A stretch of 64,000 bases of DNA, from positions 62,001 to 126,000 of the forward strand of contig LDWW01000004.1 of NCBI GenBank assembly GCA_001045525.1, in the 5' to 3' direction. Positions 27,319-36,795 of the stretch are shown piece after piece (position 1 is the stretch's first letter; each line of letters starts with the position of its first letter). A program made the translations under genes and the position numbers. The stretch is from Chitinispirillum alkaliphilum (GTDB taxonomy: Bacteria > Fibrobacterota > Chitinivibrionia > Chitinivibrionales > Chitinispirillaceae). Under the pieces are notes generated by a model, which worked only from the letters and a program-made list of their open reading frames with translations, was not told the DNA's origin and ran no database searches.

Positions 27319-29316
27319 ATGAAACAGGATTACTACCCTGAAGAGACGGATAACAACTCTGCAGCGAAATCAAACCAAAAGCATCGGGGCGCAGTGCAGA
27401 AGCTCCACCCCGATGTCTATACCCTGGGGGCAAAGGTTCAGTTCAAGGGCCCGCTCAGACCAATGCTGCCGGTACTGGTCGAAACGCCCTTTGACAGAAG
27501 GGGGTGGCTTTTTGAAATTAAATGGGATGGATACAGGGCAATAGCGGAGTGTTTAGGTGATAAAACTGAACTTTATTCCCGCAACGGCAAAAGCTTCCTC
27601 TCCCATTATCCCACTATAGTCAAAGAGCTTAAAGAGCTTGATTTTGAAGCTGTTTTTGATGGTGAAATCGTGGTCATAGATGAAAATGGCCGCTCTGACT
27701 TCTCAAGACTCCAGAACTACCGGCGCACCGGAGCCGGCACTGTTATCTACTACATTTTTGATCTGATCTACTTCAGAGGATATGACATCACCGGACTTCC
27801 GCTTCGCACCAGAAAAGCACTTCTTCAATCCATACTCCCCAGATCACTGCAGTTCATAAAGTTCAGTAACCATCTTGAAGAGCAAGGAAAGGCTTTTTTT
27901 AACACTGCCCAGAAATTTGGAGTCGAGGGTATTGTAGGTAAAGATGGTGCAAGCCCTTATATACCGGGAACAAGGAGCAGACGCTGGCAAAAAATTAAAT
28001 TCACCCAACAACAGGAGATGGTGATCGGAGGTTATACGGTACAGGATAAAACAGAGGAGCTGCTCAGTTCGTTAATCACCGGAGTATACGAATCGGGAAA
28101 TCTTATTTACACAGGAAACGTGGGAAGCGGTTTCAGCCATGATGAGCTTGCCGAAATTCCCCAAAAACTTAGCAAGTATTCCAAAGAGAGCTCTCCTTTT
28201 TCCAACCCACCGGCCTTTGATAGCAACACACGCTGGATTGCTCCTGAGCCTGTGGCAGTGGTGAGATTTTCCGAGTGGACAAAAGACAACATAATGCGTC
28301 ACCCTGTATTTCTGGGGTTTCGGGAAGATGCAGAAGCGGGTAATGTAAAATTGGAACGAGCAGAGAAATCTGTTCAGCGCTATAATATCAAAACCGATGA
28401 AACAAAAATCTGCATAGATGACATTCTTATTACAATTACAAACAGCAAAAAGGTCTATTTCCCCCATGATAACGTCAGCAAGGGGGAGGTTATTGAATAT
28501 TATCGTCAGATTGCCCCCTGGATACTGCCCCATCTAAGGGGCAGACCGCAGTCGCTGCACCGTTTTCCTGATGGTATAAGGGGAAAGGATTTTTACCACA
28601 AAAACATTGAAATCACCCCGTCCTGGATTACCACAGAAGAGATTGGTTCCGACGACTCAGAGGAGAAAATCAGATATATCTTATGTCAAAATGAAGCATC
28701 CCTTGTTTATATGGTTAATCTTGGGGCACTTGAAATAAACCCCTGGCTCTCAAGAGTTGGCAACCTTGACAATCCTGACTATATGGTAATTGATCTTGAT
28801 CCTGTTGAGTGCCCTTTTTCAGAAGTGGTAAGAGTGGCGCTTGAGTTCCATTCGATTCTAAACAGAATATCTGCCCCAAATTACGTAAAGACAAGCGGTG
28901 CAACAGGACTTCACATCTTTGTACCCCTAAACGGCGCTTACAATTATGCCCAGGTTCGCCAGTTTGCCATGCTTCTGGCCCACACAGTCAACACTCAGCT
29001 TCCCGCAACAACCAGCATTGAACGCTCCCCAGCGCGACGAGTGGGCAAAGTGTATCTTGATTATCTGCAGAACATAAAGGGCAAGACTATTGCCAGTGTA
29101 TATTCCTTACGCCCCAGAGATATGGCACCTGTGTCGATGCCCTTAAGCTGGGATGAGGTAAATGAATCACTTAACCCCAATCAATTTACAATCAAGACAG
29201 CACTTCAAAGGCTTCAGGCGAAGGGAGATTTGTGGAGACCGGTATTAGGCGAGGGCATCAGTATGGAGAACTGCCTTAGAAGGCTTGGTAAGATATTGTT
29301 TGATACGGGAGGATAG
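27319..29316 (+). CDS. ligD: ATP-dependent DNA ligase LigD (ligase-polymerase, no phosphoesterase domain)
   Basis: LigD fills and seals ends held by Ku. Residues about 55-365 form the ATP-dependent ligase: nucleotidyl lysine in FEIKWDGYRA, motif III FDGEIVVI, motif IV EGIVGKDGASPY and motif V WQKIKF. Residues about 375-660 form the primase-like polymerase: VYFPHDNVSKGEVIEYY, RFPDGIRGKDFYHKN, catalytic IDLDP (DxD) and the SGATGLHIFVPL motif. The 3'-phosphoesterase domain found in Pseudomonas and mycobacterial LigD is absent. Domain order is LIG then POL. Confidence 0.93.
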   Translation: MKQDYYPEETDNNSAAKSNQKHRGAVQKLHPDVYTLGAKVQFKGPLRPMLPVLVETPFDRRGWLFEIKWDGYRAIAECLGDKTELYSRNGKSFLSHYPTIVKELKELDFEAVFDGEIVVIDENGRSDFSRLQNYRRTGAGTVIYYIFDLIYFRGYDITGLPLRTRKALLQSILPRSLQFIKFSNHLEEQGKAFFNTAQKFGVEGIVGKDGASPYIPGTRSRRWQKIKFTQQQEMVIGGYTVQDKTEELLSSLITGVYESGNLIYTGNVGSGFSHDELAEIPQKLSKYSKESSPFSNPPAFDSNTRWIAPEPVAVVRFSEWTKDNIMRHPVFLGFREDAEAGNVKLERAEKSVQRYNIKTDETKICIDDILITITNSKKVYFPHDNVSKGEVIEYYRQIAPWILPHLRGRPQSLHRFPDGIRGKDFYHKNIEITPSWITTEEIGSDDSEEKIRYILCQNEASLVYMVNLGALEINPWLSRVGNLDNPDYMVIDLDPVECPFSEVVRVALEFHSILNRISAPNYVKTSGATGLHIFVPLNGAYNYAQVRQFAMLLAHTVNTQLPATTSIERSPARRVGKVYLDYLQNIKGKTIASVYSLRPRDMAPVSMPLSWDEVNESLNPNQFTIKTALQRLQAKGDLWRPVLGEGISMENCLRRLGKILFDTGG

Positions 29317-29331
29317 AAAGGAGCTTAGCAG

Positions 29332-30996
29332 ATGAGCAGTTTTGATGCTATAGTGCTGGCATCAGATTTAGCGGGTGAACTGAGCAGGGATCCTCAGCTT
29401 ACGCATTCGGCTCTTGTCCCGCTTTTCGGCAAGCCAATGCTTGATTGGGTTGTCGATGCTTTGAGGCAATCCAGACAGATAGAAAGCATAACCGTTGTAG
29501 GTCCTGAATTTCTTGATGAGCTTTTAAGTAAGAGACATATCCATAAGCGCATCTCCCCTGCAGCTGCGACACTAAGTGATTTTCGAAGTTCTCCGAACAG
29601 AGTGGATGGGTATATAATTGTACCTTGCGAAGCGGTTTATCTTACATCAGAAACCATAGACAAAGCTACAGAGGCATTTGTGAATACAGGGGCAGACATG
29701 GGTATACCCTATGTTTTGCCTGAAAAGTTTCCTTCAGGAATGCCTCTTCCCTTAAGTACCGAGGTACATAGTCAACGGGTTATCCCGGGCGTGGTTTCGT
29801 TTGTCAAAAACCCGAAATTGATTCCTGCAGCAATTAATAAACTGGTGCAATTCAACCGGGAGAAAAAAATTCTCTCCGATGCAGGAGTAATACTTCCGGC
29901 CATAGCAGCCATCGAGGACTCTATTCTTGAGCGTACAGATTTTAGGTTTGAACTTTTCCGATCAGATAATCCTGAAGTTGCCTTACTGGTCCGGAGCAAT
30001 GAAGAGCTTAGGCATGCAGCCAGGATACTTCCCAATCCATATACCCCAAAGTTTAAAAAGGTCAAACTGATAGCAAATCCGAAATCGGGCCAGGGCATCA
30101 AGCTTCCCAATTTTCTTCAAAAAGCGTTTGGGGTCCGAAAACGCGCACTGGACAATATATCCGATCCACATCTTTTTCTTCAAAGAATCTCTCAGTATTT
30201 GCATGAGTATGGCTTGACTCCGGAAATAGAAATAGGAAAGAGCAGCGAAGATGCCTCCCGGATTGCCAGAGATTGTGCCCGGAAAAAGTACGATCTTGTT
30301 ATTGCAGCCGGAGGAGACGGAACGATAAATGCAGTAATCAACGGTCTTGCATCGAGCGAGACAGCTTTTGGAGCAATACCTCTGGGAACGGTTAATCTGT
30401 TTGCTTTGCAGTTTAATATTCCCATGGAGGTCCGCGCCTCATGTCAGGTAATTGCAGAGGGAAACATCCGCACAGTGGATCTTGGTAAAGCGGATGAGCA
30501 TTTCTTTATCTGTCTTTCAGGGATAGGGTTTGATGCCTTTGTGATCAGGAATGCAGATACCAAATTGAAAAAATTTCTTGGTGTTGCCGCTTACATACTG
30601 ACCGGTATAACCAAACTCCCCCGTTATTCATTTAATCCTGTAAAACTTTATGTGGAAACTGAGGATGGAATATTTCAGAGTAAGGGTTATTCAGTTATCA
30701 TAGGGAACGGCAAATATTACAGTGCCAATATGCTGATCGCTCCTCAGGGCAAAATTGATGATGGTTTTTTTGATGTTATAATATTCAAGAGAAAAAGCAT
30801 ATTCAGCTTTTTTCACTATATAAGGGAATTTAGAAAAGGTAACCTCACAGAGGCTGCAAATGTTGAGTATTACCGGTGCAAAAAGGTGTGGGTATTAAAA
30901 CATGGACGCCATTATTTCCATATAGACGGCGAACCTCTCGGGCGCACGCCGGTAAATTACACAATTAATCCGGCGGCACTTAAGGTTGTTTGCTGA
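29332..30996 (+). CDS. Nucleotidyltransferase-like domain fused to diacylglycerol/lipid kinase
   Basis: This is a two-domain protein of 554 residues. Residues 1-220 resemble a nucleotide-sugar/MobA-like transferase fold (FDAIVLASDLAGEL, then VPLFGKPMLDWVVDAL), but the usual GxG-R loop is degenerate, so activity is uncertain. Residues about 240-554 are a YegS/DgkB-type lipid kinase: KLIANPKSGQG, the ATP loop AAGGDGTINAVINGL and LGTVNLFALQF. AGGAG precedes the ATG at good spacing. It follows ligD by 15 bp and may be read through from that operon. The unusual fusion suggests coupling of lipid phosphorylation to head-group chemistry, which is inference. Confidence 0.75.
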   Translation: MSSFDAIVLASDLAGELSRDPQLTHSALVPLFGKPMLDWVVDALRQSRQIESITVVGPEFLDELLSKRHIHKRISPAAATLSDFRSSPNRVDGYIIVPCEAVYLTSETIDKATEAFVNTGADMGIPYVLPEKFPSGMPLPLSTEVHSQRVIPGVVSFVKNPKLIPAAINKLVQFNREKKILSDAGVILPAIAAIEDSILERTDFRFELFRSDNPEVALLVRSNEELRHAARILPNPYTPKFKKVKLIANPKSGQGIKLPNFLQKAFGVRKRALDNISDPHLFLQRISQYLHEYGLTPEIEIGKSSEDASRIARDCARKKYDLVIAAGGDGTINAVINGLASSETAFGAIPLGTVNLFALQFNIPMEVRASCQVIAEGNIRTVDLGKADEHFFICLSGIGFDAFVIRNADTKLKKFLGVAAYILTGITKLPRYSFNPVKLYVETEDGIFQSKGYSVIIGNGKYYSANMLIAPQGKIDDGFFDVIIFKRKSIFSFFHYIREFRKGNLTEAANVEYYRCKKVWVLKHGRHYFHIDGEPLGRTPVNYTINPAALKVVC

Positions 30997-31099
30997 AAAG
31001 GAGCGAAGAACATCTTTGACCGTAAATGGTAGTGTCGCCCCCCTTAGCCATTCTGTAAGCTGGCAGGACCCGGAAAACTACATATCTCAATTAATCAGA

Positions 31100-32791
31100 T
31101 TATTTCATCCCGGTCATCGCTTCAGCCACATTCACTATATGATCCTTGACTCTTCTGTAACTGTTCAGAATATCCGCAAAAACGGTGCTGAGCATTGGAT
31201 CTATTTTCGTTTCTGAGATTCTGACAAGATGGCGGCTTCTCAGGTCCCTGAATTTTTCGGTGATATAGTCGCCGTTTGGAAGAGACTTTGTGAGGACAGT
31301 CTTTTGTCTTGTTGCATTGGCATCGTTGATGATGTCAAAATACTGAGACACCATATCATGGAGCTCGAGCATCTCATTTCTCATATCTTCCGGCATCACG
31401 ATACCTGCGTTTATAATTCTCAGGTATAATTTAAGAATATTGGTTGTGTAATCACTTATAGTCTCATATTCATCAGAAAGCCGCATTTGTCTGCGTGCCT
31501 CATCGGAAATACTCTGTGAGATATTCAGTCCACCTCCCAGAAGCTCGGTAAGAAACATAATTATCTCGCTTTGCATATTATCAAGAATATCTTCCCGCTT
31601 GAATATTCTCGCAACGGCTTCTTCATCGGGCTCCTGCTGTACAATAACCTCGCGCAACCCATCGATCATTTTCCGGTTCAGTTCCCCCATAATCACAATC
31701 TCTTTACGTGACTGCTCAATACCCATCAGAGGTGTTTCAAGCATGAAAAAATCAAGGTGAGTGAGCTTAGGTTTTTCACGGGTCTTTTTGTCTGGAACGT
31801 ATTTAACCAAAAGGGAGGTAATGGCAGGTATAAGCGGTAGAAAGAAGATTGTATTGATAATATTGAAACCGGTATGCGCTGCCGCGATTCCGGCATTAAC
31901 ATAAGGATAAGTTTCCACCCCATTTACCACCACCATTGCAGTTGGGTCTACAAAAATGAGAGATTGGATAACCTTTATGTATATCTGGAAGAATGCTGTT
32001 ATCCATAATGCTCCTCCCAGATTAAATATGATGTGTCCATATGCAGCTCTTCTTGCATTGGTTGTATTGGTTCCCAGAGATGCAAGAAATGCGGTGATAG
32101 TGGTACCAATATTTTCACCCATAACAAGTGCAGCTGCGGTCTGAAAGTTGATGATACCAGTTGAAGCAAGGGTCATGGTTATTGCCAGAGTGGCAGATGA
32201 GGACTGTACCATGAAAGTCAGAATACAGCCAAGCAGAACACATTTTAGCACTCCCCAGTAAGTGTCTGCAGAAAACATGCTGAACCATTCTACAAATACA
32301 GGAATGTCCCGAATCGGCCGTAATCCATCATTCATGAGCTGCAGGCCGAAAAATATCATCCCTATACCCATTACGGTCATTCCAGTATACCTCAATTTCT
32401 CGTTTTTGGAGAAAAGAAATGCCAGTGCCGATACACCAAGGATTGGTAATCCATATTTTCCGATTGCAAGAACCACTATCCATCCGGTGATTGTGGTGCC
32501 AATATTTGCCCCCATAATTACACCAATGGCCTGTCTCAGTGTCATCAAGCCAGAATTAACGAACCCCACCACCATAACGGTGGTAATGGAGCTGGACTGA
32601 ACAACACAGGTAACAACTGTACCTACTCCGGTTGCCATCAGGCGGTTGTTGGTGACCATACCGATCATGCGTCTCAGACGATTCCCTGCAATGGTCTGAA
32701 GACCATCTGACATATACCGCATTCCAAGCAGAAACAATCCCAGGCCACCTATGACACTGAATGCAATTGACAATAATAGCGATCGGTCCAT
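31100..32791 (-). CDS. Na+/phosphate cotransporter with C-terminal PhoU-like domain
   Basis: This inner-membrane Na/Pi symporter of 563 residues has two inverted repeat halves with the QSSS motifs VVQSSSITTVMVVGF and FMVQSSSATLAITMTLAS. Hydrophobic segments extend through about residue 330. The C-terminal 220 residues are helical and PhoU-like (ISDEARRQMRLSDEYETISD), a common arrangement in bacterial NptA-like proteins. No other phosphate genes are nearby. It converges with the lipid kinase gene, with 103 bp between them and no obvious terminator. Confidence 0.9.
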   Translation of the reverse strand: MDRSLLLSIAFSVIGGLGLFLLGMRYMSDGLQTIAGNRLRRMIGMVTNNRLMATGVGTVVTCVVQSSSITTVMVVGFVNSGLMTLRQAIGVIMGANIGTTITGWIVVLAIGKYGLPILGVSALAFLFSKNEKLRYTGMTVMGIGMIFFGLQLMNDGLRPIRDIPVFVEWFSMFSADTYWGVLKCVLLGCILTFMVQSSSATLAITMTLASTGIINFQTAAALVMGENIGTTITAFLASLGTNTTNARRAAYGHIIFNLGGALWITAFFQIYIKVIQSLIFVDPTAMVVVNGVETYPYVNAGIAAAHTGFNIINTIFFLPLIPAITSLLVKYVPDKKTREKPKLTHLDFFMLETPLMGIEQSRKEIVIMGELNRKMIDGLREVIVQQEPDEEAVARIFKREDILDNMQSEIIMFLTELLGGGLNISQSISDEARRQMRLSDEYETISDYTTNILKLYLRIINAGIVMPEDMRNEMLELHDMVSQYFDIINDANATRQKTVLTKSLPNGDYITEKFRDLRSRHLVRISETKIDPMLSTVFADILNSYRRVKDHIVNVAEAMTGMK

Positions 32792-33206
32792 TTTTAAATT
32801 TTACTCCAGGAGAATAAGAGAAAGTGAACACAGCTGGGTAACAGCACAGACTGCACTCCGGTTAGAATGATTTTGGAAGAATGATAGAATAAAGTTTGTG
32901 TTTTCATGAGGAGAGATAAAAATAAGTTTGTACCCAATTTAAAACAATTTTTTTTTGATAACTTATCCTGTTAAAACCGTTTTTTCGTGTGAAAAGCTAA
33001 AATATTATCAACCACGTTACTCTGTTTTGTTTTTTATACTCTTTTTTAACCATAAAATTTGGAATAGGTTTTTACAACCTTATAATAGAAGATCCCACAT
33101 TTCTGTTTTTATACAGTTTACTCCTCAACATCCCACTTCCGGCCTACAGTAATAATTATTTTTACCCTATAGTTTTCACTACTTTCTGATTCAAAACGGG
33201 GAAAAA
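32792..33206 (-). other. Intergenic region between divergent symporter and thiE genes
   Basis: This 415 bp interval is AT-rich with a run of nine T residues near 32949. It must hold the promoters of both divergent genes, but none stands out. I looked for the conserved boxes of a thiamine pyrophosphate riboswitch before thiE and did not find them. Confidence 0.5.
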
Positions 33207-33833
33207 ATGAACATTCCGGCCAAATTCGGTTTTTACGCGGTACTAACCGATCCCATAAAGGGTTATGAATATCTTACAAAGCTTCTGGTTGATAACGAAA
33301 CGGCATTCGTTCAGCTGAGAATGAAAAATGCATCTCTGTATGAGATTGAAAAAGTCGCGCATATGATGAAAAAAATAACAGAGGGCACTAAAACAAGGTT
33401 CATTGTAAATGATCACCCCGATATAGTCATGAAAACAGATGCCGATGGGGTACATATAGGTCAGGATGACCAGCCATATGAAAAGGTGCGTGCATTATTG
33501 GGACCAGATAAGATAATCGGGGTTTCCACCCATTCCCCCTTACAAACAGAGCTGGCATGCAAAAAGTCTCCCGATTATATAGGTGTCGGCCCTGTTTTCC
33601 CTACACCCACAAAGAAAAATCCAGATCCGGTCATAGGCCTTGAAGGGATGGAAGAGATGCTTAAAAGAGCCACGGTTCCTGCAGTGTGTATCGGTGGTAT
33701 AGATCTGCAGAGTCTGGCCGATGTTCTAAAAGCGGGAGGGGAAAATTTCTGCATGGTTAGACAATTAACGCAGAGCGACGATCCACAGAAGGTTCTGGAC
33801 AAGATTTCGGAGATCTGCTCAGGTAGTTTGTAA
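33207..33833 (+). CDS. thiE: Thiamine phosphate synthase
   Basis: ThiE joins HMP diphosphate and thiazole phosphate to make thiamine phosphate. The TIM-barrel protein of 208 residues contains the substrate motifs VQLRMKN, FIVNDHPDIV, ADGVHIGQDD, GVSTHS, IGVGPVFPTPTKK and CIGGID. Length is standard. A GGGGA sequence precedes the ATG. It is monocistronic here and separate from thiL. Confidence 0.95.
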   Translation: MNIPAKFGFYAVLTDPIKGYEYLTKLLVDNETAFVQLRMKNASLYEIEKVAHMMKKITEGTKTRFIVNDHPDIVMKTDADGVHIGQDDQPYEKVRALLGPDKIIGVSTHSPLQTELACKKSPDYIGVGPVFPTPTKKNPDPVIGLEGMEEMLKRATVPAVCIGGIDLQSLADVLKAGGENFCMVRQLTQSDDPQKVLDKISEICSGSL

Positions 33834-33996
33834 TTTTCAGATGGCTTATCTGTGGGTTATCAATCCGGATGTGCCGTAATTGCAATGCTTTATATGAAAG
33901 AAATAAATATTGGAGAATAGAAAAGTCATGCTCAAAAGCAGGCTTTTCGTTCCCTTAGGGCTAAGAATTGGGACCACACAGGGTTAAAGCGATATC

Positions 33997-34368
33997 TTAC
34001 CCTGCACAATTCCGGTTCTCAAATCTTTTAAGGAACTGTTTGCGTTTATGCTCATTACGATGTTCGGGGCAGTACTTAGGATATACAAATTGCCGGGGAT
34101 ACACCTTAACATCGTACTCTTGATCACACCGATCGAGAGAGCATTTAAACACTACGTGGGCTATCTCACTGTTCTCATGTTCGAAAATGAGGTTTTCTTC
34201 TGAGATGTCCTTGTGCTCGACCTTCTTTTTCTCCCGGTTCTGAGGGTTTTTGTGAAATGCACAATATTTCGCCGATTTGATTCCGTAAAAGACTTCCTCA
34301 CACCCCGGGACTGCACACTTTATCTCAGTCATTTTCTGTTTTCTGTAGTTTCTCGGTATCTGCATCAT
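33997..34368 (-). CDS. Small cysteine/histidine-rich protein, probable zinc binder
   Basis: This 123-residue protein is not recognised. It has two similar halves, each with a likely zinc site: C-x4-C then CAFHK in the first, and CSLDRCDQ then CPEHR in the second. The pattern C...C...C-x2-H is repeated about 60 residues apart, suggesting an internal duplication. It is highly charged between the halves. AAAGAGAT lies just before the ATG pair at 34368/34365. It marks the left edge of the accessory region. DNA or RNA binding is possible but not shown. Confidence 0.55.
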   Translation of the reverse strand: MMQIPRNYRKQKMTEIKCAVPGCEEVFYGIKSAKYCAFHKNPQNREKKKVEHKDISEENLIFEHENSEIAHVVFKCSLDRCDQEYDVKVYPRQFVYPKYCPEHRNEHKRKQFLKRFENRNCAG

Positions 34369-34778
34369 ATTATCTCTTTTCTACAGGGAATAATTCAACA
34401 TTTTACAGCATAAGAGATTATAGCTTTATAGCAGCAATAAATCCAACAATAAAGTTTTTTTGAATGGGGACGATTGGAGATCAGTTTAAGTTTCTGTGTT
34501 ACGACAACAAAAATCCAGCTTGTTATTGCTCTGTCAGTCCCAAAACCAATTATTCAGCACAATCCCATGCCCCCTCTGTGTGTCCTAATACTTTAAACGA
34601 CTAACTCACAGGATTGTCAACAATTCTTTTGCTTTGCACGGTTCTGCAGTAGTCTATCAAAATACTGATTCAAAACTCTGTTGTCCTATCTTTTGCCAGG
34701 TAAAACCGAAGATGAACAGTGCTGCGCCCATATTTTTCGCTTGGGTAATCAGCGGCAGGTAAGACTGCAGTTAGGTAA
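34369..34778. other. Gene-free accessory DNA
   Basis: No convincing coding region, RNA gene or repeat was recognised here. It is AT-rich and leads into the two dispersed repeats that follow. Confidence 0.4.
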
Positions 34779-34930
34779 ATTCCCATTGTCCACCCACCCC
34801 CTTCACAAAAGCGAAGTTTGCGGAGCGCTATAAGCGCGGCACCCGAGGAAGAATGACGAGTTGAAAGGAGAACCGGTAAGTTTACAGTTGGTTTGGTCGA
34901 AGTTGCCCGGCAGCCGCCCGGAATTTTCTT
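34779..34930 (+). repeat. GC-rich dispersed repeat, copy 1
   Basis: This segment matches 39137-39262 on the opposite strand and, in its second half, 35952-36059. Shared stretches include ATTGTCCA at one end, a GAGGAAGAATGACGAG core, AAGGAGAACCGGT and GCAGCCGCCCGG at the other end. It is visibly richer in GC than its surroundings and has no plausible reading frame. Confidence 0.65.
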
Positions 34931-34980
34931 AAGATCCCATTTTAAAACAGTCCGGTATTTCCCTCTCTGCAGCTCCGATT

Positions 34981-35275
34981 TATTACTCCGGCAATACATA
35001 AAAATTTTCTCCATCTATCTCACAGGGCAAACGGCAGTAAGCTCCTAAAAAAAAACTATCGGGTACAAATCCGCCCCAATCACTGGCGAATCGCCGGTCC
35101 TTTCCCGGGGCCAATTGTTCGAGTCCTCGAGTTTTGGCCCTGGGAAGAATGTAGGTCGGTGTTTGGGGCTGAAGGCCCCAATTGTTTTTGAAACAGCGCT
35201 TCTTAGCGCTGGACTCTTAAAAAAAGTAATGAAACTCAAACACTCTCTTATGTATATATAATTACCGGAGTAATA
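34981..35275 (+). mobile_element. MITE-like element, copy A
   Basis: A 295 bp element bounded by TATTACTCCGGCAAT and ATTACCGGAGTAATA, inverted repeats with one mismatch. It contains two internal hairpins, TTGGGGC/GCCCCAA and AGCGCT/AGCGCT. Related copies lie at 39753 and 55028. The central 60 bp differ from the other copies. The outermost TA at both ends could be a target duplication, as in IS630/Tc1-type elements. It encodes no transposase, so movement would need an enzyme supplied elsewhere. Confidence 0.75.
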
Positions 35276-35462
35276 AGTATGCCTGCGCGGGTGATTTTCA
35301 CCTATCCCCATTGAATGATATATGGCTTACAAATTGCACTATTTTTTGTTAATACGCCAGTCGTAACCTACTATATACATTACCGGGCAGTTTATGGGCT
35401 TACTGAAGTGTTAAGGCCTGCCACAATCTGGTTTGTTGCAAAAACAGAAAGGGAGAACAGCT

Positions 35463-35867
35463 ATGTACAAACGACGAATACTTGTTTCCTTGCTTTGTAT
35501 TTCTGTGCTTCTCTTTAACAGTATCAACTGTGCTTATATTCTTGATGGTGCAAAGGAGCCACACGAAAGAACCACCGAAATTCAGTGGGCGTATGTTGTT
35601 ATGGATATTTTTCTAACCGGCTCTATCGGTTTGGTTATAGATTTTGCTACCGGGGCAATTTACAAAAAGGTTGAAAATACCCCTTGTGTTCTTGAGGATA
35701 AAATAAAGATGCATCTGGTAGAGCTGAAGATGCCAGTGTATGTAATGAGAAATGACGTTTTTTACGCTGTAACAAATTCTGATACAGATGGTATTGTATA
35801 TACTGAGATATCAAGTGATATTTTTCCCCAACATGTTTTGGAAGCAATAATGAATGAACTCCAATAG
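35463..35867 (+). CDS. Small exported protein of unknown function
   Basis: This 134-residue protein has an N-terminal signal-like segment (basic MYKRR, then a hydrophobic stretch ending ...NSINC at about residue 22), which could be a signal peptide or a non-canonical lipoprotein signal. A second hydrophobic stretch, MDIFLTGSIGLVIDFATGAIY, follows near residue 50. The family is not recognised. The ATG at 35463 has GGGAGA about 8 nt upstream. It sits between repeats and has no operon partner. Confidence 0.5.
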   Translation: MYKRRILVSLLCISVLLFNSINCAYILDGAKEPHERTTEIQWAYVVMDIFLTGSIGLVIDFATGAIYKKVENTPCVLEDKIKMHLVELKMPVYVMRNDVFYAVTNSDTDGIVYTEISSDIFPQHVLEAIMNELQ

Positions 35868-36240
35868 CATAAACTTGAGCTGTCAAGAGCACCTGAAGAT
35901 TGGAACTGGTAAACAGTTCAGTTGTCCTGTTCCCTTAAAAAAAACAAAATTCCGTAAAGCGCTGTAAACATAAAACCGGGAAGAATGAGAATCCGCAAGG
36001 AGAACCGGTAAAGTTACGGTTAGTTTAATCGAACTGGTCGGGCTGCAGCCCGGAATATCCTCACCCTTTTAGATATTAAACACTCTGTATTCCCCTACCC
36101 TCAACATCAGTTTCTTTAAGTAAATAGCATTACAAATGTTTTTCGCGTTAAGCAAAGAACTATAGGCAGGTATTCTGATCCAGGATATATATTGAAACCG
36201 TCACAAATGAAAAGCACACATCTTTTTTACGCTATTTTTT
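35868..36240. other. Gene-free interval with a partial dispersed repeat
   Basis: The only structure recognised is the partial GC-rich repeat at 35952-36059. The last 60 bp before 36241 should contain the promoter of the exported protein gene, but no clear boxes were seen. Confidence 0.4.
35952..36059 (+). repeat. GC-rich dispersed repeat, copy 3 (partial)
   Basis: This segment aligns with the second half of copy 1 (34779-34930): both have GGAAGAATGA, then AAGGAGAACCGGTAA, a GTTAC/TTACA-type stretch, and end with GCAGCC/GCCGCCCGGAAT. The first half is missing. Confidence 0.55.
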
Positions 36241-36795
36241 ATGGAAAAAATTCCGATCTTACTTCTTTTGGTTTTGATTTCCCCCAGAGCATCATTTGGA
36301 TTAACTTCGGGCAGCAGTTTCAATTACGGGGACAGCAGCTATCATTATGAAATGTTTATTCATACAAGCCTCGATATTGACACTCTGAGGGATTTTGTCA
36401 TAGGTGAAGAAAGTACAAGAGCATTCAGTCCTACAGTTGATACTATCATTTACAAACCAGTGGATTCATTTTCCGCAGATGTGGAGATGAAGTATAGATA
36501 TCTTACTTTCACTGGCTACTCAAAATTCCGCAAAACATTTGTTCCCCCTGACACTGTCAGACTGGAACTTATGGAATTTGAGAGTAACTGGTCTGCACTA
36601 CCGACCCCTCAGATAACAGAGATAACCTATTCTGTTCATAAAAATGATATAGGAACAGTTCTTTTCTATTCGCAACAGGTTACTCTGAACAGAAATATTA
36701 ACGCACTCCAGCTGATACTGTTGAAATGGAACTTAAATTTCTTTAGAAAAAGGGTAGAACATACGATAAAGGAAATGGAGCTAAATGTTTACTAA
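36241..36795 (+). CDS. Exported protein, possibly SRPBCC/START-like fold
   Basis: This 184-residue protein starts with a clear signal peptide (IPILLLLVLISPRASFG). The mature part alternates strands and ends in a long amphipathic helix (NFFRKRVEHTIKEME), a layout reminiscent of SRPBCC/START-like lipid-binding proteins; this is a weak structural guess. The next gene, a methyltransferase, starts within its last codons (overlap 11 nt), so the two are translationally coupled. No ribosome-binding site is obvious before the ATG. Confidence 0.55.
   Translation: MEKIPILLLLVLISPRASFGLTSGSSFNYGDSSYHYEMFIHTSLDIDTLRDFVIGEESTRAFSPTVDTIIYKPVDSFSADVEMKYRYLTFTGYSKFRKTFVPPDTVRLELMEFESNWSALPTPQITEITYSVHKNDIGTVLFYSQQVTLNRNINALQLILLKWNLNFFRKRVEHTIKEMELNVY

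Noticed and set aside
32792-33206. Thiamine pyrophosphate riboswitch before thiE
   Set aside because: The conserved CUGAGA and ACCUGAUCUGG-type boxes were not found.
35117-35128. 12 nt GTTCGAGTCCTC match to the T arm of the tRNA-Lys, as a possible left attachment site
   Set aside because: It lies inside the variable centre of MITE copy A, does not reach the tRNA 3' end, and T-arm sequence is common enough for a chance match.
34670-35311. Two minus-strand frames of 88-114 codons
   Set aside because: They lie over the GC-rich repeat and MITE copy A; the frames are not kept in the other copies.
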